NCBI GenBank assembly: GCA_000231825.2
Contig: JH720324.1
Location: forward strand, 147,779-211,778
Direction of reading: 5' to 3'
DNA: 64,000 bases
DNA from: Tetrahymena elliotti 4EA
Lineage: Eukaryota > Ciliophora > Oligohymenophorea > Hymenostomatida > Tetrahymenidae
Position numbers and translations under genes: made by a program. Every line of letters starts with the position of its first letter. Position 1 is the first letter of the stretch. Below the pieces are notes generated by a model. That model did not search any database. It saw only the letters and a list, made by a program, of their open reading frames with translations, and was not told the origin of the DNA. Positions 38,901 through 52,300 of this stretch are shown here, in pieces.

Positions 38901-40552
38901 TACATGTAAGAATATCCAGATCACATATAAGCTTATTCTTTTATAACTTTGCCAATAGATGAATTTCCATAAATATGGAAGCCTAAATTTTCATCTTTGA
39001 GTTAATTCCCAACAAATAGATATTTACAATTAAGAGGAGTTGAGAGGAATTATCTTAGTAGCACTTACTTAGATTTTTACTACCCTTAAGAATTTGACCC
39101 TAAAATGAATTTCCCATATGTTGAAAATGACAAAAGTGCAATTGATGCAGTTTATGGACTTTACACAGACGAAGGCATTTAGAAATTAAAGAACAGTGTA
39201 GATTTCTATAAAGTAGGCTCTAACTCAGATATTAGAGATTAAAATTTGATGGGTGGTGGTCAAGACAATAACGATAAAGATTAATATGATCCCAATGAAC
39301 CTATAAAAGGATAAGATGATAACGGTCCAATGAGTTAAATAAGTAGACATAAATTTGAAGACGAAGAAATAAAGCTAATCATACCATCAGGACTTCACTA
39401 TATTTCAAGTGTCGATGTAAACACTCCTTGTCTCTTAAATTTTGATGGAATCAAATATCGCTGCAGAATTAGAAATACTTCAAGAAAATTCCCAGGTTTC
39501 CGTTTTAGTTCTTACAGGTAAAATCTTCTTTTCAAATATTTTGGAGTAGTCGAAACAAATGTGATAAAAAAAAGAAAGATAATTTTATTTATTTGATAAA
39601 TATGTGCCTCTACTTTTGATAAAACCTTTTTAAAAAATCTTAATTTTTATCCAATAATCAACACAAAATAAATAAAATGAATTTTTTATTTTATTTTTGT
39701 TGTCATTAATTTTTTTTTCAATTTATTCAGTTTTGAATAAAATTAAATGTGTAAGAATATTGTGGTTAAACATTTGATTATCTTTATTTGGTTTTTTTTT
39801 TTTTGAAATGAGATTATATTTTTTTATTTTAATAATTTAAAAGATAAATTTCATTTTTTGGGGAGATCTTAACAAGCACTGAGCAATTTAAATATTTGTT
39901 GGATACTTACTATTATTATAGTGGAGGCTCAGAAGAAGATGAAGTCAAACTATTTTATTCTAAAGTAACACCAAATAGCACTTTCAATCTTCCTAAGAGT
40001 TCTTTGAACATTCAATTGAAAAAAGAGCTTACTAAAAATTAGAGAGAAATCATTGGAAATGGACTTAGAAACTATTTTAAATCAGATTTTACTTAATTGT
40101 TTGATGTAAACACTATTGTAGAATAAGTTTAAGAAACTATTTTCTTCATAGATCTATTTTCATTAGTCATAGCAGCTATATCTATTATATTGAGCTTCTT
40201 CTTAATTTTGGTTTCATTTGTTGCAAATATTAAAGAAAACAGTTGGGAATTTGGTGTTCTCAGAGCTATAGGTTTGAGTAAAATTTAAATAACTAGAGTC
40301 TATATGATTGAGTCTTGCTCTCTAGTCTTGGCTAGTGGCACTATTGGTACTATCATAGGTTTAGTAGTAGCTATAACATTAACTTTATAGGTTCTTATGT
40401 TTACTGAATTACCTTTCACTTTTGTGTTCCCATATGAGATGTTTTTCACCACATTCTTCTTTGGTCTCTTTATTGCTGCATCAGCTTCATATACAGCTCT
40501 ATCAGAATTCAAAGATAAAGCTATTTCAAGTATTGTAAAAGGATTAATCTGA
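35967..40552 (+). CDS. double FtsX/MacB-type permease, no ATPase domain
   Basis: Five exons (35967-36474, 36671-37026, 37129-37732, 37921-39517, 39922-40552) give 1231 residues, all junctions in phase. Two copies of the type VII ABC (FtsX/MacB) permease plan lie in one chain. First half: a membrane anchor at about 40-60 (IGIFSIFLVIGFISAIQSAF), a large extracytoplasmic region, then an FtsX core at 500-625 with YEFGMLRALGFKKVSLVYLL. Extra membrane segments follow at about 670-720. Second half: an anchor after MEGHRRRNGKTALMY (about 746), a second large domain, and an FtsX core at about 1095-1225 with WEFGVLRAIGLSKIQITRVY. No Walker A/B motifs are present, so any ATPase would be a separate protein. 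Similar permeases move lipids or lipoproteins in bacteria; the substrate here is unknown. The duplicated EFG-x-LRA-x-G motifs mark the two cores. Confidence 0.9.
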
Positions 40553-41271
40553 TTTAAAGATTTCAATTTCAAAAGCTTTCTGTTTATAAACTTAAAATTA
40601 ACCAATAAATAAAGAAATAAATCATTTCTTAAAACAATTAAAAATTGTTAAAATAAATTCAAATATTTTTATCTGTGTACATTTCATCAAAACAAGATAT
40701 TATTTTAATTCCTATTTAACTCAAATTAAAAATCCAATTTTTATTATGGAATAAATGTAGAAATCAAAATTTTGAAAAATTAAAAAATTAATTCTAAAGC
40801 AAAAATTATTTTCAACAGTGCTTTTCTTAATATCAATTTTCTATTATTTTTATTTGTTTATGAATTATTTACTCTCATTATATCAAATTAGAATAATTAT
40901 TTACTCAAATTAAAGCTTATATCAAAATATATAAATTATTTATTCTTAATAAAATCTTAATAAATATTAATTATTTGATATAAAACAGCAAAAATAAGTA
41001 ATTTTTCAAATTAAAATTTATGAAAATTTACATTTATTAATTTTTAAATTAAAAATAAAAAGTTGTAATTTTAAATATTTTTAAAGCTCTGAAAAAATAA
41101 TTGATAAATAAATTTCAAGCTTTTGGTCTATAAAAATAAAAAAGGAAAACAAATATGTGCTTTTATTGCTTAATATAATTAAAAAAAGCTTAAGTTATTA
41201 ATAAATACTTAAATTAAATATATTTAATCTATTTATTTTTAATATTTTAACATGAAGAATTATTTTTAATT
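40553..41271. other. convergent spacer
   Basis: Tail-to-tail gap between the permease and LRR gene C. Very AT-rich, no frame. Confidence 0.6.
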
Positions 41272-44200
41272 TCATAAAATGAATTTGTATTTCATCAGCC
41301 ATGATGATTTCTTAATAGCTTTTAATATTTGTTTAGAAGTATCCTTGCTGATGTTGTTATTACTTTTTATAAAAAATAAATGTAAGCAAAAATAAAAATA
41401 ATTTATTTACCTAAGATCAAAAGTCAAAGCTTTTAGGAACTTTATTTGGGCCAAGTTTTATGCAAATTTGATAATATTTTAACTTGAAACCAAGCAAGAG
41501 CTTTTTAAATTAATTAATATTATTTACTTAATTATTTTTTGATTCAATTTTTACTTCAAATTAACATCCAAAAAGGATAAGCTTAAATGCTGTTGCAATG
41601 CTAAAGATAAACTTGATAGGCCAGATTTATCAATTTTATTTATCCTGAAAATTATTTTAGAGTAAATATGAAATATATTAACATTTTATCTTAAGTAAGA
41701 TGTTTCAAAAATTAAATTTTTACATTAAGTTGAGAGTTAATTCTTATAATTTTTTGCATTCTAAAAGATTAAATGCTAATTTTGTGACACCTTAACCAGT
41801 GATTTTATTATCTCTTTTATTTAGTTAAGTTTTTTAGATAAAAACAATAATAAATATAAAAAATACCTCAGACCTAAATTCAATCGATTTAAATTTTAGA
41901 AATTAGTCAATTGGCTAGATAAATCTATTACACCCTAATCATTTATCTTATTGGATCTATTATATGAGCAAAATAATTTTCTAGCTTAAATATTAAGAAT
42001 ATTAGTTTTATTACGTCAACTAGAGAGATAAAGTTGATAGATTTTAACAATTTTTTAGACCATTGACTAAATCAAATGCACCTTTTTCTTATATCAGACT
42101 AAATCTTTTGGATTAAAAAATATCAAAAATATTTTAAAATATATACACAATTCTATTTACTGAATATCTAAAATGAAAGTATGCAACTTATCACTCTAGC
42201 CTAAACCTAAGCCTAAATCAAGAACACCTTTATCACCAACAGAATTTCTACTATTAAGATAAAATTCTTTTTAATTTTACAGCAATAATAAAAATAAATA
42301 TTTTATTTATATAGAATTTCTTCATCTTTTCTATCAAGCTCTGACTGAGGATTCCTCATAAAAATTAAAGCCCAAACAAACCAAACAATTAAAAAGATTA
42401 TTTTTTATTTACCTTAAGTTAAGATTTAAAATTTTAAGATTTTAACATTAACCTAAATTATTTCCTAAATGAGAGGCTCCATCATTTTCAATTTAGTTTC
42501 GACTAAATTATTTTGTAACAAAAAGTAAAAATAATTTTTTTTTATATATTTTAAAAATCTTTTAAATGAACTTTAATGATTAAAATTTACTAGAGACTGA
42601 TAGTTAAATCTTTTAAATTAGAGCAATATTTTAATCCTTCAGATAACCCTTTTGCTCCTACAGAAGTAATTTGGTTGTAGCTAAATTTTTAGATGTAAAT
42701 AATAGAATTATTAATTTGTATTTTATGAGCTTACCTTAAATTGAAGACTGACTAGATTAAGTTTTGACATTATTTTAGACTACTTGCTAATCTAGATGCT
42801 CCTAGGTCGCCAATTTCATTTAGACTTTTTATGTAAATGTTAAAATTAGAAGAATAGCTTATTTAATTATTATTTACTATAAACTTAAAGTTAAGTTTTC
42901 TAGATTTTTGCACTATCCAAAGCCATTGCCTAAATTTTGAGCACCAATACTTCCAATTTTATTTTCTCTTTTTAGAATATTTTAATAAAAATCAAAAACT
43001 GTATGTAATTCAAGTAAATTAAAAAATTTAATATTATTAATATAGCCATCTAATCTATAAAATTTCTTGAAGTAATAATTTTATATTATTCAATTGGATA
43101 GGATTTCAAAGAAGAATTAGCTTGATTTATTTTTAATAATATTTTTTTTATAAAAAATACCTTAGATCGATCTCCAAATGTCTTAGGTTTTGACATAAAC
43201 TTAAGCCTAAGCCAAAACCTGATGTTCCTTCATCCCCAATTGAGTTTCTGCTTTGATAATTAATCGAAATTTATTTATTTCTTTTTTGTAACAAAGGATG
43301 ATTTTGCATTTACCTTAAATTTAAGTCTAATTTTTGTAGAGTAGTTATTTTCCCTAACCCTTTTCCTAAATTTGACCCGCCTGACTCTTTTATATTACAC
43401 TCTCTAATTAATTTTAATTTTAAATCTTTATTTCTAAATTTCATTTTATATTATATTTACTTTAAGTTAAGAGTTAATTAAATCAAACTTTGTGATTGCC
43501 CTAATCCTAAACCTAAAAAGCTCGCTCCTTCATCTCCAATTTGACTTTAGCTTAAAATTTAAATATTTTTAAACTTATTTGTTTATAAATCTATTACTTG
43601 AGATTAATGGTTAAACTTTTTAACCCGAAGCATTTCCCTAATTCATTAGCTAAATTTTATACTCCAGAACCTTGAATTTAATTATCCCTTTTATTTCAAA
43701 TAAATATTTTTAGGTTTCTCAACAATAAATAAATATCTACTCTAAATGCAAAGCTAAATTAGTTAAACTGCTGCATTTGCTTAAATTTAATTGATCTTCT
43801 GAGCACTCAGTCAAAGTTATATTGTTAACTCTATTTTAATAAAAAAATTTTGTTTTTTTAATTATTAATAAATCAATTAACTAATTTATAACTCTAAAAA
43901 CAAGTTTTTAAGATAAAATATTTACTATAAATAAAGAGTTAAGTCTTTTAAAGTTATTAACTCAGCTATCTGACTAGACAAACCAGAAAAGCCTTTATCT
44001 CCAATTTAGTTTGCTCTAATTATTTTATCAGTTATTATCAAACAAATTATTATAAAAATTTTTATACGTTAAATCTAATGTTAAATTTTCTAAAGTTTAA
44101 GATTGTCTTATTCCTTAACCCAACAAAAAAGCTCCTTATTCTCCAATCATGTTAAATCTTTATTTAAAATGATCATTTTATTTATCTTTAAAGCAAAAGT

Positions 44201-44960
44201 TTTTTGATAAAAAATTAATTTGTTTTTAAAATTATAAAAATAAATTTAGAAAAAAAAAAAAATAAATAAACACCAAAAAACCAGGTGAGAAAAAAGAAAA
44301 ACTTAGAAAACAAAATAAAAAGTAAAGAAAAGACGTTATTATTCGTGTATGTAGCCTTGAAAAAGGCAGTACCTTAGGGTACTACATAATATATATATAT
44401 ATATAAATTTAGATTGTATGTTATATTTATTCAAAATTAAATGAATAGATTTACTTCAAGTTAAGTGTTAGATTTTTAAGATTTTTACTTAATCCAATAC
44501 CATTTCCAAGCTGAGAAGCTCCTAATTATTTGATGTAGTTTCGACTTTTTTAAATATTATTATTGATAAAACATAAATTGAATTGTAAAATAAAATAATT
44601 TACACAGCAAAGTTAAGAGTGAGAGTGTTTAAATGATCTAAGTTGCCTAAAACATTTCCAATTGAAATAGCTCCATTATCATTAATTGAGTTTCTCCTAA
44701 AATTTAATTATTATTTAGTGAATAAATCAGATTATCATTAATAAAGCATTTCTACCCAATATCTATGTCTAAAACCCTAAGTTATTTTAAAGAGGCTAAT
44801 CCATTTGCTAATTATTAAATTCCTTCATCAGTAAGTTAATTTTCTCTAAATAAAATTAATTAAGTTAAAGATAAATTTTTTAAAATCAATAGCATACATA
44901 AGAGAAAGAGATAAACATTAAAGATTATTAGGTATTATCAATCCAGCTACAAGATCTTAA
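41272..44960 (-). CDS. LRR (RNI-like) protein gene C, at least 21 one-repeat exons
   Basis: Minus-strand series of short exons, each one leucine-rich repeat with consensus N-x-I-G-D/E-x-G-A-x-x-L-x-x-x-L-x-x-C-x-x-L-x-x-L-x-L-x-L. Clear examples, high to low coordinate: 44750-44840 (ENQLTDEGIQQLANGLASL), 44070-44160, 43455-43550, 43160-43260 (RNSIGDEGTSGFGLGLSLC), 42735-42830 (SLNEIGDLGASRLASSLKQC), 42600-42690 and 41740-41820. The last exon (SNNNISKDTSKQILKAIKK) ends at TGA 41272-41274. Introns are mostly phase 2 and often only 50-90 nt, and they do not resemble each other, unlike those in genes A and B. The protein is therefore an old solenoid of 20 or more repeats. The start is not resolved; a possible further exon lies near 44900-44990. 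The binding partner is unknown. Confidence 0.8.
44348..44388 (+). other. perfect three-way-junction hairpin element in an LRR intron
   Basis: Forty-one bases fold with no mismatch. The outer stem is TATGTA (44348-44353) with TACATA (44383-44388). Hairpin 1 is GCCTT-GAAA-AAGGC. One unpaired A (44368) follows, then hairpin 2 is GTACC-TTAG-GGTAC. The GAAA loop is a GNRA tetraloop only if the plus strand is the RNA, which is antisense to the surrounding LRR gene. The element is flanked by a purine/A-rich tract on the left and a (TA)n run on the right, and it sits in an unusually long intron of gene C. I do not recognise it as a known ribozyme or RNA family; it could also be a DNA fold-back. Confidence 0.6.
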
Positions 44961-46442
44961 ATTGCTTATGTTCCCAATTTTTAATATCTAAACATTTTAA
45001 AAATTTTACAGTTATTTTAAATAATTTATTAATGTTTAGTATACCCTAAATTTAGTTTTAGGAATTAATAGTTGCAAGTATCAGTGCTTACAAACTTTTA
45101 ATTACATAAAAAGATTATTTAAGTAATTCTGATTCTTAAATAAAAATTACAAGTTACAAAGAGTTAAATACCATTTAGTTAATTTGATTTATTTTTCTTT
45201 TTTTACTTATTTATTTTTTATTTTCTAAATTTTAAAAATTGAATTCATATGTTTAATCCGTTACTTCTTCATGTTAGAAAATTTATTGTCTTGATTTATT
45301 AAATAAAATTAGCTCCTCTTTTTTGTATTTTTTAAACTATCTTACCAAACAAATCATAATAATTCTTATTTTACCAAATAAACATTTTTGAGTTTATGAT
45401 GTATTTATTAATCATATTAAAAAATATTTAATTCATGAATATTTTAAATAGTATTTATTAAATTTTGTTTTTTTTCAAAAACAAATTTCCAATAATAAAT
45501 ATAAATCATTTAAAAAATAAATTTTGCTGAATTTTTGGCAAATTTTTGTAGGAAATTACATTTTTTAAATAATAAATCTAGCTATTTTAAATTAAATAAA
45601 ATTAATTTTTTTATAGAAAAGAAATCTGATATATGATATAGATCAATAAATAAATATGTTTTAATATTCAGATTTGTTTTTCACTTCAATATTAAGTTAT
45701 AATTAATATAGTTTTTAATATTTAATAAAATTTGATGGCATTTTGGAACATTTATTGGTTATTTAGAACTAATATGAATAAATTATAGATTCACAAACAA
45801 TAAAAAAAGATATTTGAATAAAATAAATATAACGAGAATGTTGAATGATTTTTATTCATTTGAATTTTAAAAGTATTTATGAATAATAGAATTTCTAAAT
45901 GGATAAATTAGAGAGATGTATTTATTTTTTCAAATGACTATTTTGAATTGGAAGGAGAATTTTGTTGAATAATTGATTGATATTTAAATGATTTGGTTTT
46001 TTATATGTTTGAATATACTAATTAAATGAATAAATAGTCATTAAGATGACCTATTAAGGTATATGTAATTCAGGATATTAAATTTAGATATAAGGATATT
46101 TTTGTGATCAATCAGCCAAAGAGTCAGTTAAAAAACCAACTATTTCATTCAAATTACAAACTAAATTTTCTATTCATTTCAAAAATTTAAAGAGTTATTG
46201 ATTAGTAAAAAACTAAAATTCAAAAAATTAAGTCGTTTAAGAAGATATTAATTATTTAATTGATCATTTGATTGTTTGTTTTTAGAATGTTTGAACAAAA
46301 TATATCCAAAAACAAAACAAAAAAACAAACAAACAAACAAACAAATAAATCACAATCCAAAGATAAAAAATAAATCAAAGCAAAATAATCAATTATTTAT
46401 TTATTTATTTTTGCGATATTTGAAATTAACCATTTAAATAGA
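44961..46442. other. divergent intergenic region
   Basis: Between LRR gene C and the Asn/Gln-rich gene. Holds the unresolved 5' end of gene C and an AAAC microsatellite near 46310-46345; no other gene. Confidence 0.5.
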
Positions 46443-48434
46443 ATGATAGCATCAGACTCAAGTGATTCTTAGAGACAACTACTGTCCCAACAATAATAGA
46501 CTTTGCAGTCTTAATACAATTCTCCAGACCTAAATAGTTTAGGAAAGGAGCAAATAACTCTCAGCAATTAAAGCTCTCAATCTTCACGTAAATTATTCAG
46601 TAGAAGTTGTGGGGAATAGCACCAAATTGATGAGTTTTTTGAGAACTTCCATTAATATATAGCCATTAAATTTGGTAATGCAATGCCATTAAAATCAAAA
46701 TACTCTTACAACTGTCGTCTATATGAAATTTTTGAAGCTGTGAGAAGAGAAGAAAGTGATTAAAAAAAAATGTTAGCTGCATAGTAAAAATAGCTTTTTT
46801 AATAGAAGTCTTCATCTAGATTGGACACATAAGATGACTAATCTTCAATAACGTCTTAATCTCCTTAGTTATTAAGTGAAGTTATTAACAACAATAATAA
46901 TAATGTTAATAGCATAAATAATAACTTCCCAACATACTTGAAGACAGAAACAACAAATGAATTTGGTTATTTTTAGAATCAAGCTTAAAATAGTTAACAA
47001 TAAAATTAAATCAGAAGGATTAGGACTTAAAGTTGTGATACTGCCGAGGATGCTTTTATTTTATTTTAGTAGCAACAACAATTTAAATAAAGCCAACAAC
47101 AATTTAAGATGTAGTAGTTAATGAATCCTGCTGGCTCTCTTAGAGGAAGATTTTCTAGAAAAATAAATATAGAACACTAATACCCAAATCTTATTCAAGA
47201 AAAGAGAATTCCATTACAGAAATAAAATATCAATAATATGTTCAACAATTAATATAGTTAATAGTCTCATTAGAATGGATTTTCAAGATAAACTAGCAAC
47301 AATTCAATTAGCATTTCTAAAACAAATATGAATGCTAACCCTTTCATTGCAGCTCAATAATAATTAAAAAAACCACGCAGTATAACAATAGGCTCAAGCT
47401 AAGGAAACCCAAATCAAATGAATGGAATAAACAATTAAATTCAAAGTACTTAGAATTATTATTCAAACCCTCCTTAATTTAATTCCTTCAATTAAGGAAA
47501 TTAAAACTAAATTCCTAACTAAATCAGCATAGAAATTCAACAAAATAATTAAAATAACATCTAAAGTAATTAAATGAAAGAAAATCAATATCATTCAATA
47601 AACAATCAAGCAAATAAAGAAAATGTTAATCCCAACACAAATTAAAATAACAACAAAAATAGCAGCTTATCTCATCAAAGTAAAGAATATGAGTAAGCAC
47701 ATGAAAACTTAAAAAAGAGAATAGAAAATATTCAAGCTAATGTGAAAGTGTCAAAAGCTGATTTTATGAAACGCTTATACTCAAATGCCTCTTAGAACCC
47801 TTCATGTTAAATATCAATATAAAGCATAGACGTTTCTCAGTTGCCTAGTTCCAATCCTACAAGTTAAAATAACCATCAAATGTAAATCAACTAGCAAAAA
47901 AGCCAGTCAAATTTATAAAAATTTAATGAAAATTTCACAATAAACCAAAACACAACTGAAAACCCAATAAATCATTTATAATTTAACAATCTAATTAACA
48001 TTGCTCCATAAAGCAGATAGTAATCATAGAGCAACAGTAGCAATGATGATCATTTAAACAGAAATCATCTTAATAATAAACTGAGAAATTTCGCAGGTAG
48101 AAAGGCACTAGCAGAGAAGGAAAAATAAACCACAAATCTAAGCAGCATTTCAAACCATCCCTTAGCTGAATAACTCAGAGAAAAAGTAAAGAAATAATGG
48201 GAAATTAACAGAGAAAGTATAAATATTCCTCAACAACAAATAAAATAAAGCAATAACAACAATAATAATAATACCAAAGTGTATATTCCTTACTTCGAAA
48301 AAAATACCAACAATAACAATATTCAGTAGTAATTACAGTAAATGTAATAGTAACCATAATTTTAAAATTAAAATTTCCTTACTAATTAATTCTAATAAAA
48401 TGTCCAATACAAGCCTATAAAAAGAATTTTTTGA
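46443..48434 (+). CDS. Asn/Gln-rich low-complexity protein, unknown function
   Basis: Single exon of 663 residues, ATG 46443 to TGA 48432-48434. A possible folded patch lies at residues about 60-100 (DEFFENFHQYIAIKFGNAMP and SYNCRLYEIFEAVRREE). The rest is dominated by Asn, Gln, Ser and Lys with poly-Asn and poly-Gln stretches. Many glutamines are TAA/TAG codons. Near residue 410 there is a short coiled-coil-like stretch (EYEQAHENLKKRIENIQANV), and near 540-590 a basic helical stretch (LRNFAGRKALAEKEKQ). No membrane segment or signal peptide. It resembles the many prion-like regulatory proteins of ciliates, but I cannot assign a family. Confidence 0.8.
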
Positions 48435-49340
48435 AGGAAAGAATTTAATTAAAAATTATTGAATTAATTATTTCATATTTTTCTAGTCTAAAGAATAAAT
48501 AGTCTGTCTATCTCTAATAAAAAATGTAATTAAAAATAAAGTGCACATCATACATATATAACCTATAAATTAAATGTAATTAAAATTTATCAGTAAATGT
48601 ATATAAATTTATATAATGTATATAGGTAATTCAATTTCTTTTTCTTAAAAAAACCGAAAAATATTAATAATGTATGTTGTCTTCTTTTTCTTCAAAGAAA
48701 ATCATATTTAAGTTATTTTCTACCAAGGAATTCCAGTTTTTGTTAAGAATTTATTCAAAATAAATAACTCTAAATTTTGAGAGTCGCCACAAAAAGAATA
48801 TCAACAAATAAGAAGGTGGTTTTAAAAAAATGAAATATTTATTCTAAATATTAAAAATTCTAGATATTCATTTAAAATTGTTAAATTTTTGTTTTAAAGG
48901 CTTTAAAGTTTACAAAAAGTAAATAAAAGATAGTAGAAGTAAAATTTTTTAAGATTGATGAAATGCTATTAATTTAATAAAATTTGTTAAATTAGGTTTA
49001 AACAAAGAACTTGTTTTATCATACAAAATTTCATATTTTTATTTATTTTTTATTAAAGTCTTTTACCAACCAATTAATAATTAATTTTACCTACCAATTA
49101 ATAATTAATTTTACCTACCAATTAATAATTAATTTTACCTACCTATTAATAATTAATTTTACCTACCAATTAATAATTAACAAAATGTAGATTTGTTTGT
49201 TAGCATTATGATATTTGAATAAAAAATTAAAAAGTATTGATGAATATAAATGAAATGAACTGTAAAGTAATTAATTATTAAATTTAGTTAATACAAGAAA
49301 AAACATTTAAAACATAAAAACTAATATTTTAATTTTTATA
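48435..49340. other. convergent spacer with minisatellite
   Basis: Tail-to-tail gap between the Asn/Gln-rich gene and the DDB1-like gene. Contains the 24-bp repeat listed next; otherwise AT-rich. Confidence 0.6.
49061..49180. repeat. 24-bp minisatellite, five copies
   Basis: Unit TTTTACCTACCAATTAATAA plus TTAA, starting at 49061, 49085, 49109, 49133 and 49157. Copies 2, 3 and 5 are identical; copy 1 and copy 4 each differ at one base. It lies 160 bp past the stop of the DDB1-like gene, within its probable 3' region. Confidence 0.9.
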
Positions 49341-52300
49341 TCAGAAAATTAATAAATCTAGATTTTCAATTAGTTATTCCATTTCTGCTATTGAAGGCTT
49401 TGGCATGGCTGACATTCCATCTAAAACTTAGACAAGTTCTTATTGAGTCATTTTTAAAACTTTAAAGATAATTTCACCATCTATGAAATTACTTTTATCT
49501 GATTTGCTCTAAGGAATGTTCTAATTATTTTATTAAGATCTCTTTATTAAAAATTAAAACAAAAATATAATTTACTTTAATTGATTTCCATTTGTTGTAG
49601 TCAAATTTAAGGGGACATTTGAATCTTTGCAAAATAGATTCTTAAAGATCTTGTAAAACTGTATAGGCTTATTCATTCAAGGACATAATTACTCCAATCC
49701 AACCTTTTTGAGTACCATAAATAACTTAGTCTAGCCCTTCAGTTGAAATATATTTATCTTTCACATCTTTAGTATTGACTTTTCTTCTCAAAGAAGTTAT
49801 TACAATATCACCATTATTTATTGCAGATAAAACCTATTTAATTTATTAAACAAAATTATTTTTTTAAATTAAAAATTGTATTAATTCACTTAAATTTTAT
49901 TTATTTAAATCTATTTAACAATTTTAATAAAAGATTAAATAAATGAAGAGTCAGTCCATTCAATACTCTTTTTAAATTCTTTTTGTTCATGAATTAAAGA
50001 TTAATTTACCAGTAATTTCATTCTTTCAAAATCATTTTCTGCAAATTCATTTTAACGGAAGATAACAATGTTTGTGTTTGAATCAGATAATACTATGTTT
50101 TCATCACCAAGGAATTTAGCATGAGTAGAGAAAACTGGGAAAGGAGATTTTGCTGCAAGCATAACTTTTTTATTTTGTTCTTAAAAGAGTTAAATTCCTT
50201 AGGTTCTATCAGCTATTAAAATTTAGCTTTTCAAATTGCAATCCATTGAAAGAGCAGTTATGTTCAGGTTTGATTAAGAAACTATTTCTTGAAGGAACCT
50301 TGATTGGTTATTTTATTTTAGAATTGAATATTCTTATGCACTTGTGTAAGGCATTTAGTAGATTTTGAAATTTTCATGTCCAAGAATAATTGCAATAGAG
50401 CTTTCACTATGCTTTTAAATTTACATAACAGGAATTTTGAATGAAAGCTTATCAACTTAAATCATTTTGTTTTCATTATCTACAAGATAAGTTTAGAGGA
50501 ATCCTTCATGAATTTAATTGCTTTCTTGTTTTCCTCCTACAAAAAAATAATCTCCTACAACTAACAAAGAGTAAATACACATGTTATTAAACTTCAATTA
50601 TTGTAATAAATCTTAGTTTTTAATTGAGTGAAGTAAAATATTTGAGCAAACAACATCATCTTAATCATTTTCAACAATGCTAATAGAAATACTCATATTT
50701 CTAATTACATCAACTAATTCAGTTTAGCATCTAAATTCATGTTGCTCCTTAACATCCTTGCCAAAGCTATAAATGTGGAATTTCTAGCTAACTTCTATTC
50801 CACCAATTTATAAACAATTCTTCTTTGCCATAACTAAATAAGGAACGCCGTTAATCTCTATTTCATCTATCTGATTGACATCCTAAATATTAAAGTAACT
50901 CTTTTAGTATCTTTAATAAGATTCGTCCACCTTTCTCAAAGATAAAATACTGACTTCATTCGAAATGCAAGCTTTTTAGTTAAAAGTTTTTTAAATAAGT
51001 CAAAATATTCTAAGTAATAAATAGTATAAATGAGATCAAGAAAATTCATTTATTTTGTCATTTTAAATATTTAATATTTTGTAAAAATAATTGAAAAATA
51101 GTTTTGTTACATATACAAACCGGGGTGCTTGATTAACAGTAAGAAGAGAAGAGTTAAAGTTATCTGAATTTAACTGGTTTATATCCAATGACCATGTTTT
51201 TTTAGTTGCTTGAAGTGAGAACGTTATTTTGTTCATCTGTTTTGTAGTATATTAAGCTGATAATACCATCACTATAACCAACTAAGAGCTTGTTTTCTTC
51301 ATGGAAGATTAAGCTGCGGACTATTTTTTAAGGAGGAATATCTACTTAGTGAACTTTAGTTGGATCACTAGCATTTATAAGAATAATATATGATTAGAAC
51401 CATAAAGCTACAGCAATATAATTTCCATAGGAGTTAATAGCACTAAATGAGTATTTAGAATTAAAAGAAAAAGTTTCAACTCTGTTAATTTAATTATTAA
51501 GGAAATTGAAAGCTTGCAAATTATTAGTAGAATCAGCAGTTATTAAAATATTTTGATTTACTGTGCTTAAAATTATTTTTTTGTCAGAAATAGAAAGCTC
51601 GGAAATAATATTAGCTGCATTTAAGTCGATTAATTTTATAGATTAAGCAGATACCAAAGAAATTAATTTTTATGATTCTGAACCACCTTCCAAAGCAAAA
51701 ACATTTAATAAACCACAATTAATATTCATAATAACATTAAAAGATCCTTTTTATTCATCAAATTTTAATATTAATGTCTAAAAGTCAAAGCTGACAACAA
51801 CATAAACTTTATGAACTACAAGCATTTCCCTAATTGGTGAATTGAACTTTATTTCACCTTTCTAAATTAAACTCATTCCTTTCTAGAAAATGTTCATTGA
51901 TTACTCCTTTCTTGGACTTGCAATAATTAACCTTTGATTGAAATCACTCTCCAGTAATTTCATATTATATATCGACGACAAGTTAGACAATTTTAGCTTT
52001 ACTTCCAAATGACTTTCCAAATTCTTTATAAATTTATCATGCACTTTTATCACTTTGCAATCATCTTCAACAGAAGCTTTATTATTATTAAAAAAATATT
52101 TTTAACATTATTTTAGCTTCAAATAAAATTTTTAAGTTAATTTCAAATTTTTCTTTGGTTTTTTTAACGTTCTTTCTGGTAAAAATCCAAAAATTATTAA
52201 TAAGTTTGGCAATAACTACTTTTGTAAAACTTTACTACAAATTATTGTCAATGAAATACATTGAATCAAAAAAGTTTTTCATATTTTTGACAACATATTT

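Noticed and set aside
40300..40605. Minus-strand frame of 101 residues
   Set aside because: Antisense to the permease's second FtsX core, with no homology.
44348..44388. Hammerhead or other known self-cleaving ribozyme
   Set aside because: The fold is a three-way junction, but the hammerhead core (CUGANGA and its partner) is absent and the joining regions are too short.
46310..46345. AAAC-type run read as a possible chromosome-breakage or telomere sequence
   Set aside because: It is a plain AAAC microsatellite; neither the Tetrahymena breakage motif nor GGGGTT/CCCCAA arrays are present.
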